From assembly GCA_049647245.1 (NCBI GenBank), contig JBARXH010000172.1:1-23082 (forward strand): a stretch of 23,082 nt of DNA. The letters run 5' to 3'. Both the position numbers and the translations under genes were made by a program. Of the stretch, positions 6,941 through 15,001 are shown piece after piece. The notes under the pieces are model-generated. The model saw only the letters and a program-made list of their open reading frames with translations, ran no database searches and was not told the DNA's origin. The DNA comes from Litorimonas sp049647245 (lineage in GTDB: Bacteria; Pseudomonadota; Alphaproteobacteria; Caulobacterales; Maricaulaceae). The stretch's first letter is position 1; every line of letters starts with the position of its first letter.

Positions 6941-7996
6941 CTAGCTTGAAGTCAGGAATTCCAATCGCGGCTCTGCCGTTTCGCGGAACATGCGCTCCAC
7001 CTGCTCGGGCGTCACGGCCTGCACGCTCTCATGCGACCATTTCGGGTTGCGGTCCTTGTCGATCAGCTGCGCGCGGATGCCCTCGTAGAAATCCTGGATC
7101 GTCAGGAAATTGAGCGACAGGTCGAGCTCCATCGTCATGGCGTCGCGGAAATCCATCCCGCCTCCGCGTTTCAGCGCTTCCAATGTCGTGGCGAGGGCCA
7201 GCGGACTCTTGCGACGCATGGACTTGGCCTGCTTGGCCGCCCATTCGGAGCCGTCGGCGTCGAGGGCCGACAGAATATCCGCCACATTGTCCCGGTCGAA
7301 GAGCTGGACCTCGGTCGGGACATTGCCGCCGCCCTCGTCCTTCCCAGCGGGCGTGGCCGCGAAAGACTGGATCAGGCCGGCCACTTCGCCGGGTGCCTTG
7401 ATATCGGCCAGCGACTTGACGAGCTGGGCGTGCCTGTCGGTCGGCACGACCGCGGTCGCCACGCCGACCTCCAGGCATTCCGCGGGACCCAGCCGCGCGC
7501 CCGTCAGGCCGAGCCAGTTGCCGATATCCCGTCGCAACCTCGGAAGAAAATAGGTCCCGCCCACGTCGGGAAAGTAGCCGATGCCCGTTTCCGGCATGGC
7601 GAACAGGGTCGTGTCGCCCGCCACGCGGTGCTGCCCGTGCACCGACAGGCCGACCCCGCCGCCCATGACGATTCCGTCGATCAGTGCGACATAGGGCTTA
7701 GGGTATGTGTGGATCAGCTCATTCAGCGCATATTCCGTGCGCCAGAAGCTTTCCGCCCGGCCGTCTTTCGCCTTGCCGCTATCGTGCAGCATGACCACGT
7801 CGCCGCCCGCGCAAAAGGCCCGGTCGCCCGCCCCGTCCACCACGACGGCCAGAACGTCCGCGTCGTCCCGCCACTCCAGCAGGGCGCGGGTCATGCCCTC
7901 GCACATCTCGGTCGTCAGCGCGTTGAGCGCGGCAGGCCGGTTCAGCGTGATGCGACCGATGGCGCCTTCGCGGCGGGCGATGATGGTGTCGGTCAT
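6941..7996 (-). CDS. 3-hydroxyisobutyryl-CoA hydrolase (HIBCH)
   Basis: 351 aa from the ATG at 7996 (MTDTIIARREG). This start overlaps the upstream stop as ATGA; an in-frame ATG at 8047 would run inside the upstream gene and is rejected. It is an enoyl-CoA hydratase/isomerase (crotonase) superfamily member. The oxyanion hole is formed by 'AFCAGGDV' and 'IDGIVMGGGVGLS', and 'MPETGIGYFPDVGG' carries the catalytic acidic residues characteristic of HIBCH. The extended C-terminus ('AVTPEQVERMFRE') also fits HIBCH rather than simple enoyl-CoA hydratase. It hydrolyses 3-hydroxyisobutyryl-CoA in valine degradation. It sits between isobutyryl-CoA dehydrogenase and mmsB, interrupted upstream by an AT-rich gene. 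Confidence 0.92.
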   Translation of the reverse strand: MTDTIIARREGAIGRITLNRPAALNALTTEMCEGMTRALLEWRDDADVLAVVVDGAGDRAFCAGGDVVMLHDSGKAKDGRAESFWRTEYALNELIHTYPKPYVALIDGIVMGGGVGLSVHGQHRVAGDTTLFAMPETGIGYFPDVGGTYFLPRLRRDIGNWLGLTGARLGPAECLEVGVATAVVPTDRHAQLVKSLADIKAPGEVAGLIQSFAATPAGKDEGGGNVPTEVQLFDRDNVADILSALDADGSEWAAKQAKSMRRKSPLALATTLEALKRGGGMDFRDAMTMELDLSLNFLTIQDFYEGIRAQLIDKDRNPKWSHESVQAVTPEQVERMFRETAEPRLEFLTSS

Positions 7997-8442
7997 CGAC
8001 GAACTCTCGTTTGTTGAATAATTCGGCGGTTTATCTTCTGTCTCCAAGCAAGCTGCTTTGGAGACAGTTTACGTTTTCGCCGCGTCTGCATCAGAAAATT
8101 ATATTCATTTACATAAATGTAACCAGCATTCTGAGCATGAACAATCAAGTCCTCATTCGGCGCAGCATTATCGTCATCAATTATTCGGCGCAGGCCTGCA
8201 AACAGACTTCCAGTATCAAGCTCAATGAATTTCTTCACGCATACATTGCCGACATAGGTCCTATTACCGTTTCTCGTATTTATGAGGTGACAGAGCTCTT
8301 TAATTTCTTTGCCACAGGGACACTCGTCCCAGTCGTCTTCAAGTGTAAAACCACCAACAACCCACTCATTTTTGGCATCAAAAAATTGGTCACTTTCCGA
8401 TAGTCCAATAATATGATCTTTTAATGCTTGCTGGCTGCTCAT
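7993..8442 (-). CDS. AT-rich small protein with C4 zinc-type motif and basic tail
   Basis: 149 aa. It starts 1 bp after the acyl-CoA dehydrogenase stop, using a GAGG RBS inside that gene, and ends in a 4-bp ATGA overlap with the hydrolase. Four cysteines (C41-P-C43, C51, C68) in 'ECPCGKEIKELC' and 'TYVGNVCVKKF' form a plausible zinc site. The C-terminal 30 residues are strongly basic (RRKRKLSPKQ...INRRI...TRVRR), which suggests nucleic-acid binding. The CxC...C...VGxxCVxxF pattern resembles small zinc proteins I associate with phages and scattered bacteria, but I cannot name a family. My count gives 155 G/C in 360 bases (43%) for 8041-8400, against roughly 65% around it, so it is probably horizontally acquired. 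It has no obvious role in valine catabolism. Confidence 0.78.
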   Translation of the reverse strand: MSSQQALKDHIIGLSESDQFFDAKNEWVVGGFTLEDDWDECPCGKEIKELCHLINTRNGNRTYVGNVCVKKFIELDTGSLFAGLRRIIDDDNAAPNEDLIVHAQNAGYIYVNEYNFLMQTRRKRKLSPKQLAWRQKINRRIIQQTRVRR

Positions 8443-8443
8443 A

Positions 8444-9583
8444 TTACTGCCTCAGAAGCCCGCGCGAGATGATCACGCGCATGATGTCGTTCGTGCCTTC
8501 GAGGATCTGGTGGACCCGCAGGTCGCGCACGATGCGTTCGACCTGATAGTCGGCGAGGTAGCCGTAGCCCCCATGGACCTGCAGCGCGTCGTTGGCGACC
8601 TTGCTGCAAAGGTCCGTCGCGAAGCGCTTGGCCATGGCGCATTTCATGCCCGCATTCGGGGCCTTGTGGTCGAGCGCATCGGCGGCCGAGTAGATCATGA
8701 GCTGCGAGGCTTCCAGCTCGGTCGCCATGTCAGCGAGGCGGAACTGCGTGTTCTGGAAGTCCGCGATCGGCTGGCCGAACTGCTTGCGCTCCTTGGCGTA
8801 GCCGCGCGCGAGTTCCAGCGCGGCCGCCGCGCCGCCCAGCGAGCAGGCACCGATATTGATCCGCCCGCCGTCCAGCCCGCTCATGGCGAAGCGAAATCCG
8901 TCGCCTTCCGCGCCGACACGGTTGGCCACTGGCACGCGCGCATCCTCGAAAATGACCTGCGCGGTGGGCTGGGCATTCCAGCCCATCTTGCGTTCGGGCG
9001 GACCGAAGCTCACGCCCGGCATGTCCTTGTCGATCACGAAGCACGACACACCGCGCGCGCCGTCATCGGACGTGCGCGCCATGACGACATAGACGTCCGA
9101 CCAGCCCGCGCCGGAGATGAACTGCTTGGCTCCGTTCAGCACATAGTCGTCGCCGTCTTTCACGGCTTTGGTGGAGAGCGACGCCGCATCCGATCCGGCC
9201 CCCGGCTCGGTCAGGCAGTAGGAGGCGATCAGCTCGCCTGCCACAAGCTTAGGAACGTAGCGGGACTTGAGGTCCTCGTCGGCGTAGGATGCGATCATCC
9301 AGGTCGCCATATTGTGTATGGTCATCATCGCCGTGTGGGACACGTCCCCGGCGGAGAGCTGTTCGAACACCATGGCCGAGGCCAGCCGCGACAGGCCCGT
9401 CCCGCCTTCGTCTTCCGGGATATAGATGCCGAGGAAGCCGAGTTCGGCCGCCTTCTCGAACACGGCGCGGTCGAGATATTTCTCCCGGTCCCAATGCTCG
9501 GCGTGGGGCGCGAGCTCGGTAGCGGCGAAGGACGCCGCCATGTCGCGGATCAGGGACAGGTCTTCGGTCAGTTGGAAATGCAT
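8444..9583 (-). CDS. Isobutyryl-CoA dehydrogenase (ACAD8-like acyl-CoA dehydrogenase)
   Basis: 379 aa from ATG 9583 (MHFQLTEDLSLIRD); ATG 9592, three residues earlier, is also in frame, and neither has a clear RBS. The FAD/acyl-CoA motif 'YCLTEPGAGSDAASL' and the C-terminal catalytic Glu362 in 'ILEGTNDIMRVIISR' match the branched-chain ACAD8 group, where the base sits in an LEG(T/S)N context. It converts isobutyryl-CoA to methacrylyl-CoA in valine degradation. Clustering with HIBCH and mmsB supports this over a straight-chain substrate. It is the first gene of the minus-strand operon. A 16-bp perfect palindrome at 9585-9600 lies directly upstream. Confidence 0.9.
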   Translation of the reverse strand: MHFQLTEDLSLIRDMAASFAATELAPHAEHWDREKYLDRAVFEKAAELGFLGIYIPEDEGGTGLSRLASAMVFEQLSAGDVSHTAMMTIHNMATWMIASYADEDLKSRYVPKLVAGELIASYCLTEPGAGSDAASLSTKAVKDGDDYVLNGAKQFISGAGWSDVYVVMARTSDDGARGVSCFVIDKDMPGVSFGPPERKMGWNAQPTAQVIFEDARVPVANRVGAEGDGFRFAMSGLDGGRINIGACSLGGAAAALELARGYAKERKQFGQPIADFQNTQFRLADMATELEASQLMIYSAADALDHKAPNAGMKCAMAKRFATDLCSKVANDALQVHGGYGYLADYQVERIVRDLRVHQILEGTNDIMRVIISRGLLRQ

Positions 9584-9584
9584 G

Positions 9585-9600
9585 GCCCGCATATGCGGGC
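9585..9600. promoter_or_regulatory. 16-bp perfect palindrome at the valine-operon start
   Basis: GCCCGCATATGCGGGC is perfectly self-complementary and lies 1 bp before the ATG at 9583. It includes the alternative in-frame ATG. It may be an operator for a dimeric regulator or an RNA hairpin at the translation start. No such regulator gene is in the window, so the role is inference. Confidence 0.45.
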
Positions 9601-9734
9601 GCGCGCCGGCGAAGACAACGCGCGAAGCGGCCGCATCGCAGAGAGGATCGCCCGCAAAGCGCGGATCAGGCGGATACGGCGAAAACCTTTTGCGCCGCGC
9701 CCTTGCCTTCCTACCCTCCGCCCTCGCCCGACCC

Positions 9735-10955
9735 CTAGTCGATGCAGAGCCCGGGACCGGCGCGGCCCGCCACCACTTCCGAGAAGCAGCCGAACGGATT
9801 GTCATTGGCCTGGCAGACGCCCGTGACGGGCGTGCCGGCGGCGGTCCCGACATCGGTGCGGCACTGACCCTGGCACTGGGCGCTGTCGAGACACGCCATG
9901 CCCGCATCGCCGTAGGGGCGCGTGCAGCGCTCCGCGCCAAGTATGCCCGCACGCTCCACCGTCCCGCCCGTTTTCAGGCAGGTGCTGCGCTCAGCCTCGG
10001 ACACGCGCCCGTCTTCCGGCGCGGGCGCGGGCGTCAACGGCGCGGCCGACGCACTCAGCAGGCTGGTGAAGGGCTGCAGATAGTGGTCCGCTCCGGTCAT
10101 GCGGGCCAAAAGCCGCTGCGGTTCCAGCGAGATCATGACCTTGGACACCGGGTCGAACAGGAAGACAGAGACCTCGTCGAAGCCGATCTGGTCGTAGGTG
10201 AAGACCTGACCGTCCTCGGTCGTCTGCTGCCAGCTCTTGTCGCCGGTCTTGAGGAACTGCCCGCTCTTGTAGGTCGCGATCTGCAGGTCGCGAGGCAATG
10301 GCAGGTCCGTATTGGGCGGCTGTGTCACGGGCGGTTGGGGAGCGGCAGGCTGCGTGACGGGGGTCTGCGTGACGGGGGGCTGAGGCGTCGGCGGTTGCGG
10401 CTTGGCGCGCGTCTTCACGTCGGTGATGGTATAGACCGTCTTGAGCGTCTGGCCCGGCCACTGGCCACGCACCACCTTGTCCTTCAGGTCCACGAACAGG
10501 CGCACCATGCCCTGCGGTCCCGTCAGCTCGATCACGTCTTCGGACGCCGCCGTCTGGTAGAACCGGTAGTTGACCTTGCCGTCATTGCGCGTTTCCGCCC
10601 ACTGGCCGGGTGACTCCTGAACGAAACGGCCGCCCCGGAATTCGATGGCTTCGATATGGGCGACGGGCGAGTTCAGGACAGGCATGGGCGGCGGCGCGGC
10701 CTGGAACAGAACGCCGACCGGTTCGCCCGTGGCGTTCAACACGGGCTGCGCTTGGGCCGTCTCGATCTCGGGCGAGAGCATTTCGTAGGGCTCCACCTCG
10801 GGCGCCTTCATCGGTGCATCCGCGATGGACGGCGCCTTGGCGGGCGCGGATTTCGACGGCGCGGCTCCGGCCAGCGCGGGCGGCGCGGCCCATACGGGTC
10901 CCGCCAGCGAAAGGCCCAGACAGACGGCCAGTCCTGCGAAAACGGATTTCATCAT
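9735..10955 (-). CDS. Exported protein with duplicated domain, Pro-rich linker and Cys-rich tail
   Basis: 406 aa from the ATG at 10955; the adjacent ATG 10952 is equally likely, with GAAGG upstream. A signal peptide covers about residues 1-24 (VWA|APP), followed by an Ala/Pro/Lys-rich region. Two related segments of about 60 residues follow, 'EFRGGRFVQESPGQWAE...' and 'TYKSGQFLKTGDKSWQQ...'. They share G-x-F, W, DG-x-V and a hydrophobic strand pattern and are separated by a Pro/Gln/Thr linker with repeats of PQPPVTQ. The C-terminal ~80 residues hold eight cysteines ('CLKTGGTV', 'ACLDSAQCQGQC', 'GVCQ', 'FGCF', 'LCID'), a compact disulfide-type domain I have seen only as an unnamed proteobacterial module. 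Likely periplasmic or surface-associated; function unknown. Confidence 0.8.
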   Translation of the reverse strand: MMKSVFAGLAVCLGLSLAGPVWAAPPALAGAAPSKSAPAKAPSIADAPMKAPEVEPYEMLSPEIETAQAQPVLNATGEPVGVLFQAAPPPMPVLNSPVAHIEAIEFRGGRFVQESPGQWAETRNDGKVNYRFYQTAASEDVIELTGPQGMVRLFVDLKDKVVRGQWPGQTLKTVYTITDVKTRAKPQPPTPQPPVTQTPVTQPAAPQPPVTQPPNTDLPLPRDLQIATYKSGQFLKTGDKSWQQTTEDGQVFTYDQIGFDEVSVFLFDPVSKVMISLEPQRLLARMTGADHYLQPFTSLLSASAAPLTPAPAPEDGRVSEAERSTCLKTGGTVERAGILGAERCTRPYGDAGMACLDSAQCQGQCRTDVGTAAGTPVTGVCQANDNPFGCFSEVVAGRAGPGLCID

Positions 10956-11078
10956 CGTCACCTTCTTGCCCCGGCCCGCGCAGACCGCCTGCGACACCCC
11001 TTGGCATGTTCATTACACACCGGATGATCGCACCGTGCCGTTTTACGCAGCCTTGCGGCAAATGTTAGGCCCCCCGCC

Positions 11079-12350
11079 ATGCAAAGCCTGTTCCAGATCC
11101 CCCAGCCCATCGAAGACTATCTGCAGACGCTCGACGCCTTCATCGACGCGGAGATCCGGCCCCTGCAGGACGCGGACGACAATATGCGCTTCTTCGACCA
11201 CCGCCGGGAGGACGCGCGCACGGACTGGGACCGGGACGGGCTGCCGTCCGAAGACTGGGAAGCCCTGCTGGCGGAAGCGCGCCGCCGCGCGGACACGGCC
11301 GGACACTACCGCTTCCAGCTTCCGGAAGAATTCGGCGGTCGGAACGGCGGCAATCTCGCCATGGCGCGCATCCGCGAACATTTCGCCTCCAGGGGGCTGG
11401 GCCTGCACAACGACCTGCAGAACGAGCATTCCATCGTCGGCAATCTGGTCCAGCCGCTGATGGTACGCGATTTCGGAACCGAGGCCCAGAAGCGCTTCAT
11501 CGAGCCGATGTGCCGCGGGGAGATGGTGTGGAGCTTCGGCCTGACGGAGGAGGATCACGGCTCCGACGCCACCTGGATGGAAACGCGCGCCGTGCGGCAC
11601 ACCCAGGACGGCGTGGACGGCTGGCGCATTAACGGAAACAAGATGTGGACCACGGGCCTGCACGTGGCGACCCACGTCATGTGCTTCGCCCGCCATTCCG
11701 GCGATGATGGCGACGCGCGCGGCATCGGCTGCTTCGTGGTGGACGTGACCTCGCCCGGCTTCGAGGTGGGCGAATATCTCTGGACCTTCAACATGCCGAC
11801 GGACCATCCGAAATGCACCTTCACCGACGTGTTCGTGCCCGACGACATGATCCTGGGAGACCTCGATTTCGGCCTCGCCTGCGCCCAGCACTTCGTCCAC
11901 GAAAACCGCATCCGCCAGGCTGCCTCCTCGCTCGGCGCGGCTCAGTACTGCATCGACGAAAGCGTGAAATACGCCAAGGCGCGCGCGCCCTTCGGAAAAG
12001 CCCTCTGGCTGAACCAGGCGATCCAGTTTCCCCTGGTCGAGCTTCAGACGGAAGCCAACATGCTGCGCCTGCTGATCTACAAGACCGCGCACGAGATGGA
12101 CGGGATGAGCAAGGTCGAGGTCGCCAAGCGGCTGACCGACAAGGTCTCCATGTGCAATTACCGCGCGAACCGCCTGGTTTGCGAGGCAGCCGACCGGGCG
12201 ATGCAGGTCCATGGCGGCCTCGGATATTCGCGGCACAAGCCGTTCGAGCACATCTACCGCCACCACCGCCGCTACCGCATCACGGAAGGGTCCGAGGAGA
12301 TCCAGATGCGCAAGGTCGCTGCCGTCATGTTCGGCAAGATCAAGACCTGA
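11079..12350 (+). CDS. Acyl-CoA dehydrogenase (ACAD10/11-like)
   Basis: 423 aa from ATG 11079, with no strong Shine-Dalgarno. The FAD/substrate motif is 'SFGLTEEDHGSDATWM'. The C-terminal catalytic Glu403 is in 'YRITEGSEEIQMRK', and 'QVHGGLGYSRHKPFEHIYRHHR' precedes it, matching the ACAD10/11-type branch found in many proteobacteria. It oxidises an acyl-CoA to the 2-enoyl-CoA, but chain length cannot be read from the sequence. It stands alone on the plus strand, divergent from the Cys-rich exported protein across about 120 bp and followed by an unrelated kinase after 113 bp. No thiolase or hydratase is adjacent. A GCGGCC-GGGT-GGCCGC hairpin (12360-12375) just after the stop may help end transcription, although it has no U-run. 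Confidence 0.9.
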   Translation: MQSLFQIPQPIEDYLQTLDAFIDAEIRPLQDADDNMRFFDHRREDARTDWDRDGLPSEDWEALLAEARRRADTAGHYRFQLPEEFGGRNGGNLAMARIREHFASRGLGLHNDLQNEHSIVGNLVQPLMVRDFGTEAQKRFIEPMCRGEMVWSFGLTEEDHGSDATWMETRAVRHTQDGVDGWRINGNKMWTTGLHVATHVMCFARHSGDDGDARGIGCFVVDVTSPGFEVGEYLWTFNMPTDHPKCTFTDVFVPDDMILGDLDFGLACAQHFVHENRIRQAASSLGAAQYCIDESVKYAKARAPFGKALWLNQAIQFPLVELQTEANMLRLLIYKTAHEMDGMSKVEVAKRLTDKVSMCNYRANRLVCEAADRAMQVHGGLGYSRHKPFEHIYRHHRRYRITEGSEEIQMRKVAAVMFGKIKT

Positions 12351-12463
12351 GATGCGTCTGCGGCCGGGTGGCCGCGCCGGAAACCCGACCAACGCATATC
12401 GGCAGGCATGGTAACCTCGGGCAAGATTCTTGCCGGGGTAGCGCCCCCGACCTAGAACAGGGC

Positions 12464-13630
12464 GTGGCCGACGCTCTTCAGATCCAGGTGCCGGCGCCCG
12501 AAGCCGGCCCACCGACCCATGCGCTCGACGATGCGGAGCGCCTGGAGGCGCTGTCCCGCACCCGACTGATGGACAGCGCGCCGGAGCCCGTTTTCGACCG
12601 GTTGAGCGAACTGGCCACGCGCCTGCTGGGCACGCCGGTCAGCCTCGTCTCACTGGTGGACGACCACCGCCAGTTCTTCAAATCCGCCTGCGGCCTGCCC
12701 GAGCCGCGCGAAACGCCCCTGTCCCATTCCTTCTGCCAGCATGTCGTGACCAGCGGGGAACCGCTTGTCATCCCGGACGCCCGCAGGGATCCGCGCGTCT
12801 CGAAAAATCTCGCGATCCCCGACCTCGGCGTGATCGCCTATCTGGGGATCCCGCTGATGACGCTGGACGGGCAGCCCTTGGGGTCGTTCTGCGCCATCGA
12901 CGGCGAACCGCGCCAGTGGACGGAAGACGATGTGCGCCTCATGTCCGACCTTGCCCTCGCCGTGCAGAGCGAGATCGGGCTGCGCCTGACCCTCGCCGAC
13001 GCGGAAGCCCTTGCGGAGGAGCGCGACCTGCTGATCGCGGAGCTGAACCACCGGATGAAGAACGTCTTCGCCATGGTGAACGGCATGATCGGCCTGACCG
13101 CGCGCAACAGCGCGGACACGGCCGACATGGCCGAACGGCTGCGCGGCCGGGTGACCGCCCTGTCGGACGCGCACGCACTGGTCGAACCCGCCATTACGGG
13201 GCGGATCGCGGCCAATGGCGGCCTGCCGCTGGGCGAGATCGTCCGCTCCATCCTGACCCCTCACCATCTGGCGGGCGGCATCGATGTGCGGGGCGAGTCC
13301 TTCCAGCTCGAGTCCCAGGCCGGGTCGCGCCTATCGCTGGTCCTGCACGAACTCGCGACCAATGCCGCCAAGTACGGCGCTCTGTCGCAGCCGGGCGGGC
13401 ATATCACCGTGGACTGGACAGAAACCCACGACCATCTGTTGATCGGCTGGACCGAGACCAACCCCAATGTGAACGTGACCGAACCGGTGAAAGCCGACCA
13501 CGGTTTCGGCACGCGCCTGATCGAGGGAGCCGTGCGCGCGCAGATGGACGGGACCGTGAGCCGCCACTGGGGAGAAAACGGACTGTCCGTCTCGCTCGTC
13601 CTGTCCCGCAGCCAGGTGGAACAGCGCTAG
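12464..13630 (+). CDS. GAF-domain HWE-family sensor histidine kinase
   Basis: 388 aa from GTG 12464. No ATG occurs in frame before 12569, which would cut into the GAF domain, so the start is uncertain. Residues about 25-165 form a GAF domain ('FDRLSELATRLLGTPVSLVSLVDDHRQFFKS' region to 'LGSFCAID'). The kinase core has the HWE H-box 'AELNHRMKNVFAMV' with His196, the N-box 'LVLHELATNAAKYGAL', the Trp-x-Glu of 'IGWTET', and the G-box 'GFGTRLIEG'. There is no transmembrane segment, so it is cytoplasmic. No response regulator is adjacent. HWE/HisKA_2 kinases often feed the PhyR/EcfG stress pathway or single-domain regulators; a link to the EcfG-type promoter at 17087 is speculation. The stop overlaps convergent purT. 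Confidence 0.88.
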   Translation: MADALQIQVPAPEAGPPTHALDDAERLEALSRTRLMDSAPEPVFDRLSELATRLLGTPVSLVSLVDDHRQFFKSACGLPEPRETPLSHSFCQHVVTSGEPLVIPDARRDPRVSKNLAIPDLGVIAYLGIPLMTLDGQPLGSFCAIDGEPRQWTEDDVRLMSDLALAVQSEIGLRLTLADAEALAEERDLLIAELNHRMKNVFAMVNGMIGLTARNSADTADMAERLRGRVTALSDAHALVEPAITGRIAANGGLPLGEIVRSILTPHHLAGGIDVRGESFQLESQAGSRLSLVLHELATNAAKYGALSQPGGHITVDWTETHDHLLIGWTETNPNVNVTEPVKADHGFGTRLIEGAVRAQMDGTVSRHWGENGLSVSLVLSRSQVEQR

Positions 13631-14856
13631 AGCCGCACCTCCACGGCCGTCGCGCATTGTTCTGCCCGCGCCCGCGCCGCATCCACGGTCTCCCCTGTCG
13701 CCAGGGCCACGCCCAGCCGCCGCGTGCCGTCCAGGGACGGCTTTCCGAACAGGCGAAGCTGCGTGCCGGGCACGGACAACGCCTCGGACAGACCGCCGAA
13801 ACGCGGATCGTCCGACGTCCCCTGCCCCAGCACCACATGGCTGGCCGAAGGGCCGAGCGATCTGACGGCCGGAATGGGCAGGCCGAGAATGGCGCAGGCG
13901 TGCAGGGCGAACTCCGACAGGTCCTGGCTGACCAGCGTCACCAGCCCCGTATCGTGGGGCCGCGGGGACGCTTCCGAGAAGATGACGTCGTCGCCGCGGA
14001 CGAACAGCTCCACACCGAACAGGCCCCAGCCGTCCCGCCCCGCTCCGACCAGCGCGGCGCAGATGCGTTCGGCCATGGCGTTGGCGGCCTCCAGCGCAGC
14101 TTCGCTCATGGGCTGGGGTTGCCAACTTTCGCGGTAGTCGCCCCCGACCTGGCGATGGCCGACGGGCGCGCAGACCGTGGTCGCCGTTCCGCCCTTGCCG
14201 TCGCTGTGCCGCACAGTGAGCAGCGTGATCTCATAATCGAAATCGACGAACCCTTCCACGATGACGCGCGACGCGCCCGTGCGGCCGCCCTCCTGCGAAT
14301 AACGCCAGACCTCCGCCATGTCGGCGGCCGTCTTCGCCACGCTCTGCCCCTTGCCGCTGGAGCTCATGACGGGTTTGACCACGACCGGATATCCGATGGC
14401 GGCGGCGGCGGCGCGGGCTTCGTCTTGCGTGTCGGCGAAGCGGTAGGGCGAGGTCGGCAGGCCCAGCTCTTCCGCGGCGAGGCGGCGGATTCCTTCCCGG
14501 TCCATGGTCAGCCGCGCCGCCCGCGCCGTCGGCACGACGTGAAGTCCTTCCTCTTCCATCTCCAGCAGCAGATCGGTCGCGATCGCCTCGATCTCCGGGA
14601 CGACCCTATCGGGGCGCTCCCGCTCGATCACGGCGCGCAGCGCGTCACGGTCCAGCATGTCGATCACGTGGGCGCGGTGCGCGACCTGCATGGCGGGCGC
14701 ATCGGCGTGGCGGTCCACCGCGATCACCTCGACACCCAGCCGCTGCAACTCGATCGCTACCTCCTTGCCCAGCTCCCCGCTGCCCAGCAGCATGACCCGC
14801 GTGGCAGACGGCGTCGTGGCGGTTCCGAGGGTCGGCGAGGCTGGATCATGGGTCAT
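13627..14856 (-). CDS. purT: Formate-dependent phosphoribosylglycinamide formyltransferase 2
   Basis: 409 aa from ATG 14856 (MTHDPASP); ATG 14883 or 14892 are upstream alternatives. It is an ATP-grasp enzyme that makes formyl-GAR from GAR, formate and ATP, the folate-independent third step of purine synthesis. Visible motifs are N-terminal 'VMLLGSGELGKEVAIE' (GAR site), 'VPEIEAIATDLL', 'YPVVVKPVMSSSGKGQS' (ATP loop), 'GWGLFGVELFV' and 'FSEASPRPHDTGLVT' (Mg/ATP ligands). Length fits PurT (about 392) with a short extension. It is convergent with the HWE kinase; both stops use the same CTAG at 13627-13630. It is divergent from the exported protein at 15002, with a 145-bp shared upstream region. 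Confidence 0.95.
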   Translation of the reverse strand: MTHDPASPTLGTATTPSATRVMLLGSGELGKEVAIELQRLGVEVIAVDRHADAPAMQVAHRAHVIDMLDRDALRAVIERERPDRVVPEIEAIATDLLLEMEEEGLHVVPTARAARLTMDREGIRRLAAEELGLPTSPYRFADTQDEARAAAAAIGYPVVVKPVMSSSGKGQSVAKTAADMAEVWRYSQEGGRTGASRVIVEGFVDFDYEITLLTVRHSDGKGGTATTVCAPVGHRQVGGDYRESWQPQPMSEAALEAANAMAERICAALVGAGRDGWGLFGVELFVRGDDVIFSEASPRPHDTGLVTLVSQDLSEFALHACAILGLPIPAVRSLGPSASHVVLGQGTSDDPRFGGLSEALSVPGTQLRLFGKPSLDGTRRLGVALATGETVDAARARAEQCATAVEVRL

Positions 14857-15001
14857 GCCGCGCTCTTGGAATGGGAACCCCATGAGTCGCAAGGGTGCCT
14901 TCGTTTCGTCACAGGCGGAGTCTAACCGGCTTTGTCACTATGGGGCGGAGCGGCCGCGCGGCATAAGGCGGCGCGCCGTTGCAAGGAGGAGGGCGACCGA
15001 C

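Noticed and set aside
7997..8047. Longer start for 3-hydroxyisobutyryl-CoA hydrolase at 8047
   Set aside because: The extra 17 residues lie in AT-rich sequence of the neighbouring gene and do not fit the family N-terminus. The ATGA start at 7996 does.
11813..12463. N-terminal extension of the HWE kinase frame into the acyl-CoA dehydrogenase
   Set aside because: The overlapped region encodes well-conserved acyl-CoA dehydrogenase sequence in another frame. The extension is Arg/Pro-rich shadow sequence.
14874..14905. GGAAC...CGTT pair upstream of the exported-protein gene
   Set aside because: The spacing is 23 bp, outside the 16-17 bp of EcfG promoters.
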